The notes under the pieces are model-generated. The model did no database searches, was not told where the DNA came from, and saw only the letters and a program-made list of their open reading frames with translations. A stretch of 64,000 nt of DNA. It comes from Verrucomicrobiaceae bacterium. Lineage in GTDB: Bacteria; Verrucomicrobiota; Verrucomicrobiia; Verrucomicrobiales; Verrucomicrobiaceae. The translations under genes were made by a program, and so were the position numbers. The stretch's first letter is position 1, and every line of letters starts with the position of its first letter. This document shows, piece after piece, positions 34,864-44,521 of the stretch. The stretch lies in contig CANGYJ010000001.1 of the NCBI GenBank assembly GCA_947458455.1, positions 186,001 through 250,000 of the forward strand. Reading direction: 5' to 3'.

Positions 34864-37800
34864 ATGATCGCCTCCCTGCTGCAAGAGGACAAAGTCCTCA
34901 AGAAAGTCACCCAGACGCCGAAAGACCAGAAGCCCGCTTTCAAGTGGAGTGCCTTGTCTGTCGCCAGTTCCATCGGGGAGACTCTTCCCGCGTCCATCAA
35001 GGTCAACGTCGGCGGTGCCGAGCGTGATTTCGACGCCGAGGAAATTGCAGACACCGTCGGCAGCGCCCTGGCGGATCTCTTTCTCGCCCGTCAAAAGGAA
35101 GGGGACATCTACACCGAGCACAATCAGCAGCTCGTGCAGAAGATCTCGCGGGCGGTCACGGAGGAAATTTATCAGCGCACGGCCCAGCTTGCCGAAGGGA
35201 GCGGCAAATCGGCCAACCTGAACGCCAAGGACATCTATCACTGCATCGAGCGGGCACTCATCCATCACAACGCCCACGACGTCGCCCGTACCCTCGCCGA
35301 AAAGCGCAAGCGTGCCTCCGCCTACGATCCCTTCGCCGATTCCACCCCTCAGCCGCTCATCGTGAATACCAAAGTCATCCGCCGCAGCGGCCAGCTCGTG
35401 CCGTGGAACCACAACAAGATCGAGATCGCCGTCCGCAAGGCCTTCCTCTCCATGGAGCTCGATTCCTCCCCCGCCGTTCAGGTCGCCGAGACCGTCAGCC
35501 GCGCCATCGCCGAGGAAAATAAGCAGTTCATCCACATCGAAGACGTGCAAAACCTCGTCGAGGAAGAGCTCATGAAGCAGGGCTTCTTCAAAGTAGCCCG
35601 CGCCTACATCCAGTACCGAGCTCTCCGCACCAACATGCGCGAGGATGATGAGCAGCAGGCCGCTGTGGCCAATGAAATCGAGAGCCAGGATCAGCAGGCC
35701 CTCATCCTCGTGAAGACCGCCGACGGCACTTCCTTCCTCTGGGACGGGGCCGATCTGAAGAAGCGCATCGATTTCGCCATGCTTGGCCTCGATTTGTGCC
35801 TCACCCGTGCCGAGATCGAGATGGAGCTCCGCCGCTCGCTCAATACCGACATCACGCTCGAGCATCTCAAGCAGACCATCACGCTCAATGCCAAGACGCT
35901 GATGCAACGGGACGCCGACTTCACGAAGTTCGCCGCCCGCATCCTGCTCAGCTACATCTATGAGGAAGTCCTCGGCTGGGACATCGTCCGCGATGGCATT
36001 GAGGCCCTCCGTGACTTCCACCGCCGCAGCTTCCGCCGCAACCTCGCCCGTGGTGTCGAGATCGACCGCTACAATCCCCGCCTGCTTCAGTTCGATCTCG
36101 ACAAGCTCGCCGACGCCCTTGATCCCGCCGCTGATCTCGATTTCGACTTCCTCGGCATTCAGACCCTCTACGACCGCTACCTCATCGTCGATAAGAAGGT
36201 CAAGCCCGCCAAGCGCCTCGAAACGCCCCAGCTCTTCTGGATGCGTGTGGCCATGGGTCTCAATGTCGGTGAACGCGATGGCAATCCCGAGGACAAGATC
36301 ATCTCCATCTACAAGCTCTACAAAGGCCGCCGCTTCTGCTCCAGCACGCCCACGCTCTTCAACAGCGGCACCCTGCACAGCCAGCTCTCCTCCTGCTACC
36401 TCTACAAGGTGGATGACAGCATCGAGTCCATCATGATCCGCGGCATCGCCGAAAATGCCTTCCTCTCCAAATGGGCCGGCGGTCTCGGTGGTTCGTGGAC
36501 CAGCGTCCGTGGCACCGGCGGTTACATCAAAGGCACCAATGGCGAATCCCAGGGCGTCATTCCTTTCCTCAAGCTCCACAATGATCAGCTCATCGCCGTC
36601 AATCAGGGCGGGAAGCGCCGTGGCTCCGGCTGCGCCTACCTCGAAGTCTGGCACAACGACATCGAGGACTTCCTCCAGCTCCGCATCAATACTGGCGACG
36701 AGCGCCGCCGCACGCACGACCTCAACACCGCCAACTGGATTCCGGATCTCTTCATGAAGCGCCTGGAGGCCCGTGAAAACTGGACCCTCTTCCGTGCCAA
36801 CGAAGTCTCCGATCTCCACGATCTCTACGGCTCCGCCTTTGAAAAGCGCTACGCCGAATACGAGGTCATCGCCAAGACGGGCAAGATCTTCTCCAAAGAA
36901 ATCCCCGCCGTCGATCTCTGGAAGCTCATGCTCAAGGCCATCTTCGAGACCGGCCATCCTTGGATCACTTTCAAAGATCCCTGCAACGTTCGCAGCCCGC
37001 AGGACCACGTCGGCGTCATCCACAGCTCCAATCTCTGCACCGAGATCACGCTCAATACCTCCGCCGACGAAACCGCCGTCTGCAATCTCGGCTCCGTCCT
37101 CATCGACAACCATCTCGATGACGCCGGTAACATCGACCACGCCAAGCTCCGCGAGACCATCCGCAGCGCCGTCCGTGCTCTCGACAACGTCATCGACATC
37201 AATTTCTACCCCACCGAGGCCGCCAAGACCTCCAACACCCGCCACCGCCCCATCGGCCTCGGCGTCATGGGCTTGCAGTACGCCCTCTACCGCAAAGGCA
37301 TCTCGTTTGCTTCGAAGGAAGCCGTCGATTTCAACGACGAGATGATGGAAGCCATTGCCTACTACGCCTACGAAGCCTCCAGTGATCTCGCCGCCGAGCG
37401 TGGTCAGTATTCCAGCTACAAAGGCAGCAAGTGGGATCGCGGTCTCATGCCGCAGGACACCCTCGATCTTCTCGCCAAAGAACGCGGCCAGGAAGTCGAT
37501 GTCCCTCGCGGCGGCAAGATGGATTGGTCCGCCCTCCGTGCGAAGATCGCCAAGCAAGGCATGCGCAATAGCAACGTCCTCGCCATCGCCCCGACGGCCA
37601 CCATCTCGAACATCATGGGCTCCAGCCCCTGCATCGAGCCCCTGCTCAGCAACATGCTCGTGAAGGCCAATCTCTCCGGCGACTTCATGCTCCTCAATCC
37701 CTTCCTCATTCGCGACCTTAAAAAACGCGGCCTGTGGACCGCTGACATCCAGAACAAGCTCAAGTACATGGACGGTGAGATCGAAGCCATTGAGGAAATC

Positions 37801-38169
37801 CCCGTGGACCTCAAGCGCCGCTACGCCACCGCCTTCAGCATTGACTGGGCCTGGGTCGTCGATGCCGCCGCCCGCCGTCAGAAGTGGATCGATCAAAGCC
37901 AGAGCGTGAACCTCTTCTTCGGCAGCACCGAGATGAGCACCCTCAGCCACATGTATCGTGGAGCCTGGCGCAAAGGCCTCAAAACGACCTATTACCTCCG
38001 CACCCGGAGCGCCTCGAACATCGAGAAGAGCACCGCCGAATTCCAAAAGGAAATCAGCAGCACCGTCATCAACGGAGCCATCGGTGCCAAACGCTACACG
38101 GCGGAAGAAGTGCAGGCTTGCTCCATCGAAGCCATGCGCAATGGCGGGACGTGCGAGGCGTGTCAGTGA
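34864..38169 (+). CDS. nrdA: Ribonucleotide reductase large subunit with three ATP-cone-like regions
   Basis: 1101 aa catalytic subunit that reduces ribonucleoside diphosphates. N-terminal region: a degenerate cone (about 45-150), a clear ATP-cone (about 170-260, VIRRSGQLVPWNHNKIEIAV) and a third cone-like segment (about 280-370, VKTADGTSFLWDGADLKKRI). The barrel carries FCSSTPTLFNSG, SNLCTEITLN with the thiyl Cys region, and PTATISNIMGSSP. The C-terminal CEACQ holds the redox Cys pair. The protein is longer than the usual 750-850 aa because of the cones. Confidence 0.96.
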   Translation: MIASLLQEDKVLKKVTQTPKDQKPAFKWSALSVASSIGETLPASIKVNVGGAERDFDAEEIADTVGSALADLFLARQKEGDIYTEHNQQLVQKISRAVTEEIYQRTAQLAEGSGKSANLNAKDIYHCIERALIHHNAHDVARTLAEKRKRASAYDPFADSTPQPLIVNTKVIRRSGQLVPWNHNKIEIAVRKAFLSMELDSSPAVQVAETVSRAIAEENKQFIHIEDVQNLVEEELMKQGFFKVARAYIQYRALRTNMREDDEQQAAVANEIESQDQQALILVKTADGTSFLWDGADLKKRIDFAMLGLDLCLTRAEIEMELRRSLNTDITLEHLKQTITLNAKTLMQRDADFTKFAARILLSYIYEEVLGWDIVRDGIEALRDFHRRSFRRNLARGVEIDRYNPRLLQFDLDKLADALDPAADLDFDFLGIQTLYDRYLIVDKKVKPAKRLETPQLFWMRVAMGLNVGERDGNPEDKIISIYKLYKGRRFCSSTPTLFNSGTLHSQLSSCYLYKVDDSIESIMIRGIAENAFLSKWAGGLGGSWTSVRGTGGYIKGTNGESQGVIPFLKLHNDQLIAVNQGGKRRGSGCAYLEVWHNDIEDFLQLRINTGDERRRTHDLNTANWIPDLFMKRLEARENWTLFRANEVSDLHDLYGSAFEKRYAEYEVIAKTGKIFSKEIPAVDLWKLMLKAIFETGHPWITFKDPCNVRSPQDHVGVIHSSNLCTEITLNTSADETAVCNLGSVLIDNHLDDAGNIDHAKLRETIRSAVRALDNVIDINFYPTEAAKTSNTRHRPIGLGVMGLQYALYRKGISFASKEAVDFNDEMMEAIAYYAYEASSDLAAERGQYSSYKGSKWDRGLMPQDTLDLLAKERGQEVDVPRGGKMDWSALRAKIAKQGMRNSNVLAIAPTATISNIMGSSPCIEPLLSNMLVKANLSGDFMLLNPFLIRDLKKRGLWTADIQNKLKYMDGEIEAIEEIPVDLKRRYATAFSIDWAWVVDAAARRQKWIDQSQSVNLFFGSTEMSTLSHMYRGAWRKGLKTTYYLRTRSASNIEKSTAEFQKEISSTVINGAIGAKRYTAEEVQACSIEAMRNGGTCEACQ

Positions 38170-38211
38170 CGTGTTCTAGAAGTAGATTGTCTAGGTCAAC
38201 CGTTTCAACAA

Positions 38212-38625
38212 ATGAGTGAGGAATCCGTGATTGAGATAGCTCGCAAGGCTCAAGAGCGCCTGCGACAGTTGCGAGTTAACGAGGCAAGCATTTCGGGAGC
38301 TATGCAGCAGCAGATTGCTGAAGCCCGAAGGCTTGCGGGAATGCAACATGCTTTAGACAATCCTAGGGTTGTTCGACTTCAAGCCGAAATTGCTGAATTA
38401 CGGTCTGAGTTACAAAAGCAGGCAAATACGCTGAGTTTAGAGAGGGCTGGCAACCAGAGACTAACTCAACAGGCAACCGAGCTTTCTGACTCCATAGCAC
38501 AGCTGCAGCAGAAGGAAGAATTGGCTTTCTTGTTGGGTAGAGTCTCACCGGATGCACATGATGCCTTGTTCACCGATGCCGTATTTAGGGAGAAATTCTT
38601 TTGCCGATATACGACGTTCAACTGA
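38212..38625 (+). pseudogene. Coiled-coil 5' part of a broken nucleotide-cyclase gene
   Basis: 137 aa. Almost wholly helical: VIEIARKAQERLRQLRVNE, then RLQAEIAELRSELQKQANTL with heptads to about residue 105, then LAFLLGRVSPDAHDALFTDA. The frame runs out (FREKFFCRYTTFN) just where the overlapping next frame begins a cyclase domain. The region is visibly AT-richer than its neighbours, a sign of transfer. I read it as the N-terminal half of one protein separated from its catalytic domain by a small indel; it could still make a free coiled-coil protein. Confidence 0.6.
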
Positions 38626-39211
38626 GTTGATGCTGAAAGCGCGTAAACCTCAACTGTTTGCCAAGTTTATAAGCGAAACGTGCTCGGAATTAGAGAGCAT
38701 AATAAAACTCTCCCACGGGGTATTTGATAAGTTTACTGGGGATGGAGTGCTCGCGTTTTTTCCCGATTTTTACAGTGGCCCAGACGCAGGCCTATTGGCT
38801 CTTGATGCAGCTCAGCGTTGCCAGGAAGCGTTCTCTGAGTGCTACAAACAACACAGACGATCATTCGCCACTGTTATGACTGATGTTGGTTTGGGAATCG
38901 GCATCGATTACGGCCCCGTTCATTTGCTTAGAGTTGCGGGAGGAATAACTGTTGTTGGAAGCCCTGTGGTGTACGCGTGCCGTCTATCAGGCGCTCCGGC
39001 AGGACATGTTTATGTAAACCAACCTGCATTCGAGGTTATGTTCGATAAACATGGTAGCTATTGCTACGCATCGAAGTCTAGTTTGGACATCAAACATGAG
39101 GGGAATATTCTGTGTTACGATGTGAAACTCGGTAAGACTCGATTCAATGCAGCGAAACCTGAATGGCAACAGGCTCACGAAGTCAGCAATAATTCGGGCG
39201 AATTAGAGTAG
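38552..39211 (+). pseudogene. Class III nucleotide cyclase domain, out of frame with its N-terminal part
   Basis: 219 aa as read from ATG 38552. SFADIRRSTELM carries the first metal Asp (D19) and FDKFTGDGVLAFFPDF the second (D64). VGLGIGIDYGPV and TVVGSPVVYACRLSG follow; the usual Asn of the VNxAxR block is replaced, while the Arg is kept. The first beta strand before ADIR is missing, so the domain looks truncated. Homologous standalone cyclases include the Pycsar defence enzymes; no membrane or other effector gene is adjacent. Identity as a cyclase is firm, activity is doubtful. Confidence 0.65.
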
Positions 39212-39231
39212 TCGGTTTCGACTCTTGCCAG

Positions 39232-40300
39232 AGCCCAACGGGCTTGCGTCATGCAGCCCCGTAATGACGAGCTCCAGCGCGTGCTCTCCGGGGGGGCTCT
39301 CATTCACGACACGATCCCCGCCTTGGAGCGAACCTCATCGGGGTTTCGTCATCCGAACGGCAGCGTGACCTCGCCCTGCTCCTGACGGGACCGCGTTGCG
39401 GTCCGAGACCAGGAAGGGGAGGCGGCATCTGATTCCCAAGGGAGCCTCGCTGAGGCTCGGCACCCTTGGGCTCCACGTCGGAACCGCGTTGCGGTTCGAT
39501 TGAGCCTCATCGTGTTGATCGACACGACAGGCCATCTCAAGCCCAACGGGCTTGCGTCATGCAGCCCCGGAGTGCCGAGCGATAGCGAGCGCTCTCCGGG
39601 GTCCTCGCATGCGCCCAATGATCCCCGCAACCGGGCGAACCCCACCGGGGTTCCGTCATCCGAACGGCCGCGTGGACTCGCCTCGCGCCTGACGGGACCG
39701 CGTGGCGGTCCGAGACCGGGAAGGGGAGGCGGCATCTCATTCCCAAGGGAGCCTCGCTAAGGCTCGGCACCCTTGGGCTATAAGCCTGAACCGCGTTGCG
39801 GTTCAATGAGCCGAATCGCGTGGATCGACACGACCGGCCATCCCAAGCCCAACGGGCTTGCGTCATGCAGCCCCGGAGTGCCGAGCGATAGCGAGCGTTC
39901 TCCGGGGACCCCGCATCCACCCCACGATCCCCGCCTTGGAGTGAACCCCACCGTGGTTCCGTCATTCGAACGGACGCGTGACCTCGCGCCGAGCCTGACG
40001 GGACCGCGTGGCGGTCCGCAGACCGGGCAGGGGAGGCGGCATCTGATTCCCAAGGGAGCCTCGCTGAGGCTCGGCACCCTTGGGCTGCATGACGGAACCG
40101 CGTGGCGGTTCGATGAGCCTCATCGCGTTGATCGACACGACAGGCCATCTCAAGCCCAACGGGCTTGCGTCATGCAGCCCCGGAGTGCCGAGCGCCAGCG
40201 AGTGCTCTCCGGGGACCTCGCATCCACCCCACGATCCCCGCCTTGTTGCGAACCCCACCGGGGTTCCGTCACTCGAACGATCGCGCGACCTCGATCCACT
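39232..40300. repeat. Tandem array of ~307 bp units rich in 7+3+7 hairpins
   Basis: Units begin at 39232, 39540, 39846 and 40153 (steps of 308, 306, 307 bp); the fourth is cut short near 40300. Each unit carries several 17-nt hairpins with 7-bp stems and 3-nt loops: CAAGCCC/GGGCTTG, GAACCCC/GGGGTTC, GGACCGC/GCGGTCC, GAACCGC/GCGGTTC, plus a longer nested stem CCCAAGGG/CCCTTGGG enclosing GAGCCTC/GAGGCTC-like arms and a CCCCGGAG/CTCCGGGG stem. Loops vary (GTT or GTG) while stems are kept. Open frames here exist because the period is near a multiple of three. No gene is supported. Confidence 0.85.
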
Positions 40301-40384
40301 CCGACGGATGCCTGTTTTCGGCAGAATGATTTTCAGAAACCCAATCATTCTGCCATCCATCATTTTGCCTTCGCTGAGTTGTCC

Positions 40385-40425
40385 CAAAAACAAAAGCCCC
40401 ATGAGACGGGCGTCCCATGGGGCTT
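40385..40425 (-). terminator. Rho-independent terminator of mdh
   Basis: On the minus strand AAGCCCCATGGGACG pairs with CGTCTCATGGGGCTT, with one mismatch and a 2-nt gap, followed by TTGTTTTTGG. It begins 19 bp after the mdh stop codon and is the clearest intrinsic terminator in the window. Confidence 0.85.
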
Positions 40426-40443
40426 GGAAGGTGCTTTCGAGGA

Positions 40444-41427
40444 TTACAGCATCTCGGCCACAAAGCCGCGCTCATCGACGAGTTCTTTGTTCGTGGCGGC
40501 GATCTTCGACTTGGCGAAGTCGTCCATTTCGTAGCCGGTGATGACTTCGTAGCTGCCGGGCGTGGTGGTGCGCACGGGCATGCCAGCCCAGACGTTCGGA
40601 TCAAAGCCGTAGAGGCCTTCGCTCTTCACGGCGATGCTGTGAATGGCTCCGGGGGTGACGAGCGAGCGGACGTGATCGACGAGCGCATTGGCGGCGGAGG
40701 CGGCGGAGGAGGCTCCACGGGCGGCGATGATGGCAGCGCCACGCTTGCCGACGGTTTCGCAGAAGGGGCCTTCGAGCCAGGCTTTGTCGTTGATGACTTC
40801 CGAGGCCGGTTTGCCGCCGATGGTGGCGTGGGCAAAGGAGGGGAACATGGTGGGGCTGTGGTTGCCGTAGATGAAGATGTCCTTCACCTCGGTGAGGTCC
40901 ACGCCGGCTTTTTGGGCGAGCTGGGTCTGGGCACGGTTTTGATCGAGGCGCACCATGGCGGTGAAGCGATCGGGCGTGAGGCGCTTGGCCTGGGAGGCGG
41001 CGATCATGCAGTTCGTGTTCGCTGGATTACCGACGACGGCGACGCGGGCGTCATCGGCCGCGACGGCGTCGATGATTTGGCCTTGGCCGATGAAGATTTT
41101 GCCGTTGTCCTTGAGCAAATCCGCACGCTCCATGCCGGGGCCACGCGGCTTGGCACCGACGAGCAGGCACCAGTTGGCGTCTTTGAAGCCGATGGCAGGA
41201 TCGCTGGTCTGCACGATGCCTTTGAGGAGAGGGAAGGCGCAGTCATCGAGTTCCATGGCGACACCGGCGAGGGCCTGGAGTGGCTTTTCAAAGGGGGCCT
41301 CGATGAGCTGGAGGATGACGGGCTGATCCGGGCCAAACATCGCGCCGGAGGCGATGCGGAAGAGGAGGGCGTAACCGATTTGACCGGCGGCGCCGGTGAC
41401 TGCGACTTTGATGGGGGCTTTCGACAT
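40444..41427 (-). CDS. mdh: Malate dehydrogenase
   Basis: 327 aa. NAD loop [19 protein letters not shown] lies at the start; [14 protein letters not shown] carries the substrate Arg/Asp region and [15 protein letters not shown] the catalytic His. The form [15 protein letters not shown] is that of the cytosolic-type MDH group found in many bacteria. It interconverts malate and oxaloacetate in the TCA cycle. ATG 41427 ([10 protein letters not shown]) is preferred over the longer frame start 41478. Confidence 0.96.
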   Translation of the reverse strand: MSKAPIKVAVTGAAGQIGYALLFRIASGAMFGPDQPVILQLIEAPFEKPLQALAGVAMELDDCAFPLLKGIVQTSDPAIGFKDANWCLLVGAKPRGPGMERADLLKDNGKIFIGQGQIIDAVAADDARVAVVGNPANTNCMIAASQAKRLTPDRFTAMVRLDQNRAQTQLAQKAGVDLTEVKDIFIYGNHSPTMFPSFAHATIGGKPASEVINDKAWLEGPFCETVGKRGAAIIAARGASSAASAANALVDHVRSLVTPGAIHSIAVKSEGLYGFDPNVWAGMPVRTTTPGSYEVITGYEMDDFAKSKIAATNKELVDERGFVAEML

Positions 41428-41554
41428 GATGAATGGGGATAGGACCACAGCCCTTCGCGGGGAAGTGAGAAGTTTCAAGCGTCACGTTTGCCCGTTTCCA
41501 GCGAAGGCGGGGCCGATCTTGACTGGATGGCGGATGGGCGGCGCAGCCACGGGG

Positions 41555-43945
41555 CTAATCGAGCTCGAGCATGAGGATCTGGAAGAGGTCGTGATGGCGA
41601 TCCGTCCAGACTCGGGGCGTGATTTTGGCTTCGAGTTCGAGTTCCTCCTCATCGGGTGGGACGGGTGGGGTGGCGGCGAGGAAGGTGGCGTTGTTGGTGA
41701 GCAGGACGTAATCGGTGCTGTCGTGATCGCCCCCATCGCTTTCGGTGGTGATGCGGATCGTTTGGTAGCCTACCTCGGCGGCGGTCTTTTCGATGAGTGG
41801 GACGAGGCGGAGGTAGCTGTTGGTGCAATGCACGGCGATGATGCCATCGGGCTTCAGGTGCTTCTTGTAGATCTCGAAGGCCTCGCGGGTGAGGAGGTGA
41901 GCGGGCACGGAATCGCCGCTGAAGGCATCGAGGAGCAGCGCATCGAAGTTTTGCGGCGTGGAAAGCTCTCGCTCGAGGGCAAGGCGAGCATCGCTGACGA
42001 CGATCTCGAGTTTCGCCCCACGCTTTTGGAGGTCGGGCAGGTAGGTGAAGTATTTCTGGGCTAGGCGTGGCACGTCCGGGTTGATGTCGTAGAAGCGGTA
42101 GGTGTGCCCACTTTTGCCGTAGCAGGCCACGGTGCCGGCCCCCATGCCGACGACGCCGACGCGTGCGCCGGTGGCATTTTTGAGGCTATCGAGGGCCAGA
42201 CCGATGCCGGTGTCATGGCCGTAGTAGCTGGTGGGATCGCTGCGATACTGGAGAGCGAGGTTTTGCTGGCCGTGAATGATGCCGCCGTTGCTGAGTTCAC
42301 GCTGGTGGTCATCGGGATCTTCGGGGGACCATTCGGTGACGGCGAGGGTGCCGTAGAAGTTGCGGACCATCTCGATCTTTCCCTCGGTATCTTTGGCTCC
42401 GAGGTTTTTCATGACGAGGAAGCCGACGGTGCCGAGGATGGTGAGGAGCAAAAAGGAGGCACGATGCAGGTTTCGGCCGCCATTTCTGAGGAAGAGGATG
42501 ATGAGCACGGTAGCGACCATGAGCAGAAGGATGGCGGGGAAGGTGGCCCACGCATCGCGGGTGGATTCCGGCATGGCTTTGACGGTCTCGGCAAGGCTGG
42601 CCATGGCGGGGCGGATGTCCGCCATGCCGACGAGTTTTTTGAGTTCCTGAAAGCCGTACAAGATGCCGAAACGGAGGGTGGTGGCGGCGGCGAGGAAGAT
42701 CAGCGTGGCGGCGCTGACGATGCCGACTTTCCCAGCCCGCCAGACGGCGAGCAGGAGTACAAGGCAGGCGAGCACAAAGACCGCGATGAGGCCGCCGGGC
42801 CATTCGGCATGGGTTTTGAAGAGCTGCGGGGCGGCGAGGCTGACAAAGAGGCCGCCGAGGGCTCCACCGGCGGACATGTGGAGGTAGAAGCTGGTGAGGT
42901 GTTTCGTGCTGGGCTTTAGGCGGGTGAGCTCGCCATGGCAGATCATGCAGCCGAGGAACATGGCCCCGAAGGCCCAGCCGAGTTCGAAAAGGAAATTCGG
43001 CATGAGGTCCCATTCCTCCGGCCACCAGCTTTTCTTTTCGAGCTGGTCCCAAGTGCAACACACGAAAAACAAGGGCAGGGCAGGGATGGCCCACAGGAAA
43101 GGAATCCGTGCATACCAGCGCTCATGCTCAAAGCAGATGATGAAGGTGAGCAGGTAAAGGCTGAGAGGCACCACCCACATGAAAGGGACGACGGCCACAT
43201 CCTGGCAGACGTGGTTCGTGGTGGCGAGGAGGAGGACGCTGGCGAGTGCGGGCAAAACCACCCACATCAGGCGGCGCAGCAGGCCAGGGGAGGACTCGTG
43301 CTCCGATGGCGCGGAGCTTTGCGCCTTCTGCGCGGGGGCGGCGGTCTGGTGATCATGCCAGACGACGCCGAGGCAAAGGGCGGCGCAGAGGACGAAGACG
43401 ACGGACCAGGCCTTCGCCAGCCATTCCACATCCCAGCGAGGCTCGAAAAAGAAGGGAAAGGTGAGCAGGGCGGCGAGGGAGCCGATGTTGGAGAGGGCGT
43501 AGAGACGCCAAGGATTGGCTCCGGCCGCCCCCCGAGTGAACCAAACCTGCACGAGCGGGCTCGTGCTGGAGAGAACGAAGTAGGGCAGGCCTACGGAGGC
43601 CAGCAGCAGGAGCAAAATGCGGCTGCCGGGGTCTTCGGAGCCGACCGGCTTCCAGCTTTCATTGGGGATGATCGGCAGGAAATAAAGCGCCGCGAGCAGC
43701 AGGCTGGCATGCAGGACAGCCTGGACCTTTCGTGGCAGCTTTCCGAGGGCGTGGGCGTAAGCGTAGCCCAAAAACAGCAGGAGCTGAAAAAACAGCATGC
43801 AAGTCGTCCAGACCCCCGGGCTGCCGCCGAACCAGGGAAGGATGAATTTGCTGATCACCGGCTGCACTTGGAAGAGCAAAAAGGCGCTCAGCAGGGTGAG
43901 CAGGCTCAAGACGAGAATGTAAATCGGCTGGGCGGGGCGGGGCAT
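41555..43945 (-). CDS. Multi-helix membrane protein with a spermidine-synthase-like domain
   Basis: 796 aa. The N-terminal ~530 residues hold about 13-14 helices, from IYILVLSLLTLLSAFLLFQV and GGSPGVWTTCMLFFQLLLFL. The C-terminal ~250 residues are a synthase-type Rossmann fold: GVVGMGAGTVACYGKSGH, then YDINPDVPRLAQ and LLLDAFSGDSVPAHLLT. The classic GGGDG loop is GMGAG here, so polyamine synthesis is uncertain. It is a second member of the broad SpeE-like membrane group in the window. ATG 43945 fits the first helix; 44023 is less likely. Confidence 0.75.
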   Translation of the reverse strand: MPRPAQPIYILVLSLLTLLSAFLLFQVQPVISKFILPWFGGSPGVWTTCMLFFQLLLFLGYAYAHALGKLPRKVQAVLHASLLLAALYFLPIIPNESWKPVGSEDPGSRILLLLLASVGLPYFVLSSTSPLVQVWFTRGAAGANPWRLYALSNIGSLAALLTFPFFFEPRWDVEWLAKAWSVVFVLCAALCLGVVWHDHQTAAPAQKAQSSAPSEHESSPGLLRRLMWVVLPALASVLLLATTNHVCQDVAVVPFMWVVPLSLYLLTFIICFEHERWYARIPFLWAIPALPLFFVCCTWDQLEKKSWWPEEWDLMPNFLFELGWAFGAMFLGCMICHGELTRLKPSTKHLTSFYLHMSAGGALGGLFVSLAAPQLFKTHAEWPGGLIAVFVLACLVLLLAVWRAGKVGIVSAATLIFLAAATTLRFGILYGFQELKKLVGMADIRPAMASLAETVKAMPESTRDAWATFPAILLLMVATVLIILFLRNGGRNLHRASFLLLTILGTVGFLVMKNLGAKDTEGKIEMVRNFYGTLAVTEWSPEDPDDHQRELSNGGIIHGQQNLALQYRSDPTSYYGHDTGIGLALDSLKNATGARVGVVGMGAGTVACYGKSGHTYRFYDINPDVPRLAQKYFTYLPDLQKRGAKLEIVVSDARLALERELSTPQNFDALLLDAFSGDSVPAHLLTREAFEIYKKHLKPDGIIAVHCTNSYLRLVPLIEKTAAEVGYQTIRITTESDGGDHDSTDYVLLTNNATFLAATPPVPPDEEELELEAKITPRVWTDRHHDLFQILMLELD

Positions 43946-44123
43946 GAGAGGAATTCCGAGGCTGTCACAAGGTGATCTCGAAGGGAAGGGAGAAGTTTCA
44001 GCAGAAGCGTGGCGAACCCTCAACCATCAACAATTCACTTTTCAGGCTGGATTTGGGTCTTGCCGCAATTCCAAAACAGTGTGACAATTATGGCATTTGT
44101 TATTTCAAAGACATCTAAACTTA

Positions 44124-44495
44124 ATGAAGAACCCCTTCCGCCCCTTCTTCCCCCCCCCGCTGGCACGCCACCGGGGGAGCTTTAGCCAGGAGATGCAGGA
44201 AATCCTCGCCAAGCAGCAGGTCATCACCGCGCCCGTCACCACACCCATTTTCGAAGCACGCGGCTGTGATGAGTGCCACGGCACCGGTTACGCAGGCCGC
44301 GTCGCCCTCATGGAGCTCTGCGAGATGAACAGCGAACTGCGAGATCTCATTGAAGAAGCCGCCTCCATGAGCGCCATGCGTGCTGCTGCCTTCAAAAACG
44401 GCTTCCGCTCCCTTTATCAAGAAGGTCTCGCTCAGGTCCTCAACGGCGCCACCTCGCTCGAAGAGATCAAGTGCCTCAGCTACACCGCCATGTGA
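44124..44495 (+). pseudogene. 3' remnant of a GspE/PilB-type secretion ATPase
   Basis: 123 aa from ATG 44124. From about residue 45 the chain matches the very end of type II secretion / type IV pilus ATPases: EARGCDECHGTGYAGRVALM, then GFRSLYQEGLAQVLNGATSL and EEIKCLSYTAM. Only part of the usual Cys-rich motif is kept and the whole NTPase core with Walker boxes is missing; a full protein is about 560 aa. The first ~35 residues (FPPPLARHRGSF, from a C-rich tract) look unrelated. I read it as a deletion remnant. Confidence 0.7.
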
Positions 44496-44521
44496 TTTGA
44501 AACTCTCACCCATTGCCAACC

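Noticed and set aside
34834-38046. 1070-codon open frame on the minus strand opposite nrdA
   Set aside because: It mirrors nrdA in the antisense frame; high GC and codon bias of nrdA leave few stops. Translation is low-complexity and family-less.
38550-38630. Programmed frameshift joining the coiled-coil and cyclase frames
   Set aside because: There is a TTCTTTT run, but residues needed before ADIR are missing in both frames, so a deletion explains it better.
39537-40148. 203-codon minus frame and 253-codon plus frame in the tandem array
   Set aside because: They stay open because the unit length is near a multiple of three; translation is Arg/Ser/Pro-rich and simply repeats. Not supported as proteins.
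39232-40300. CRISPR array
   Set aside because: Units are ~307 bp, similar throughout, without short repeats separated by unique spacers and without cas genes.
44030-44120. Sigma-54 or sigma-70 promoter before the GspE remnant
   Set aside because: TGG...TTGC spacing is one base off for sigma-54, and the TTGCCG/GACAAT pair is weak; neither can be supported.
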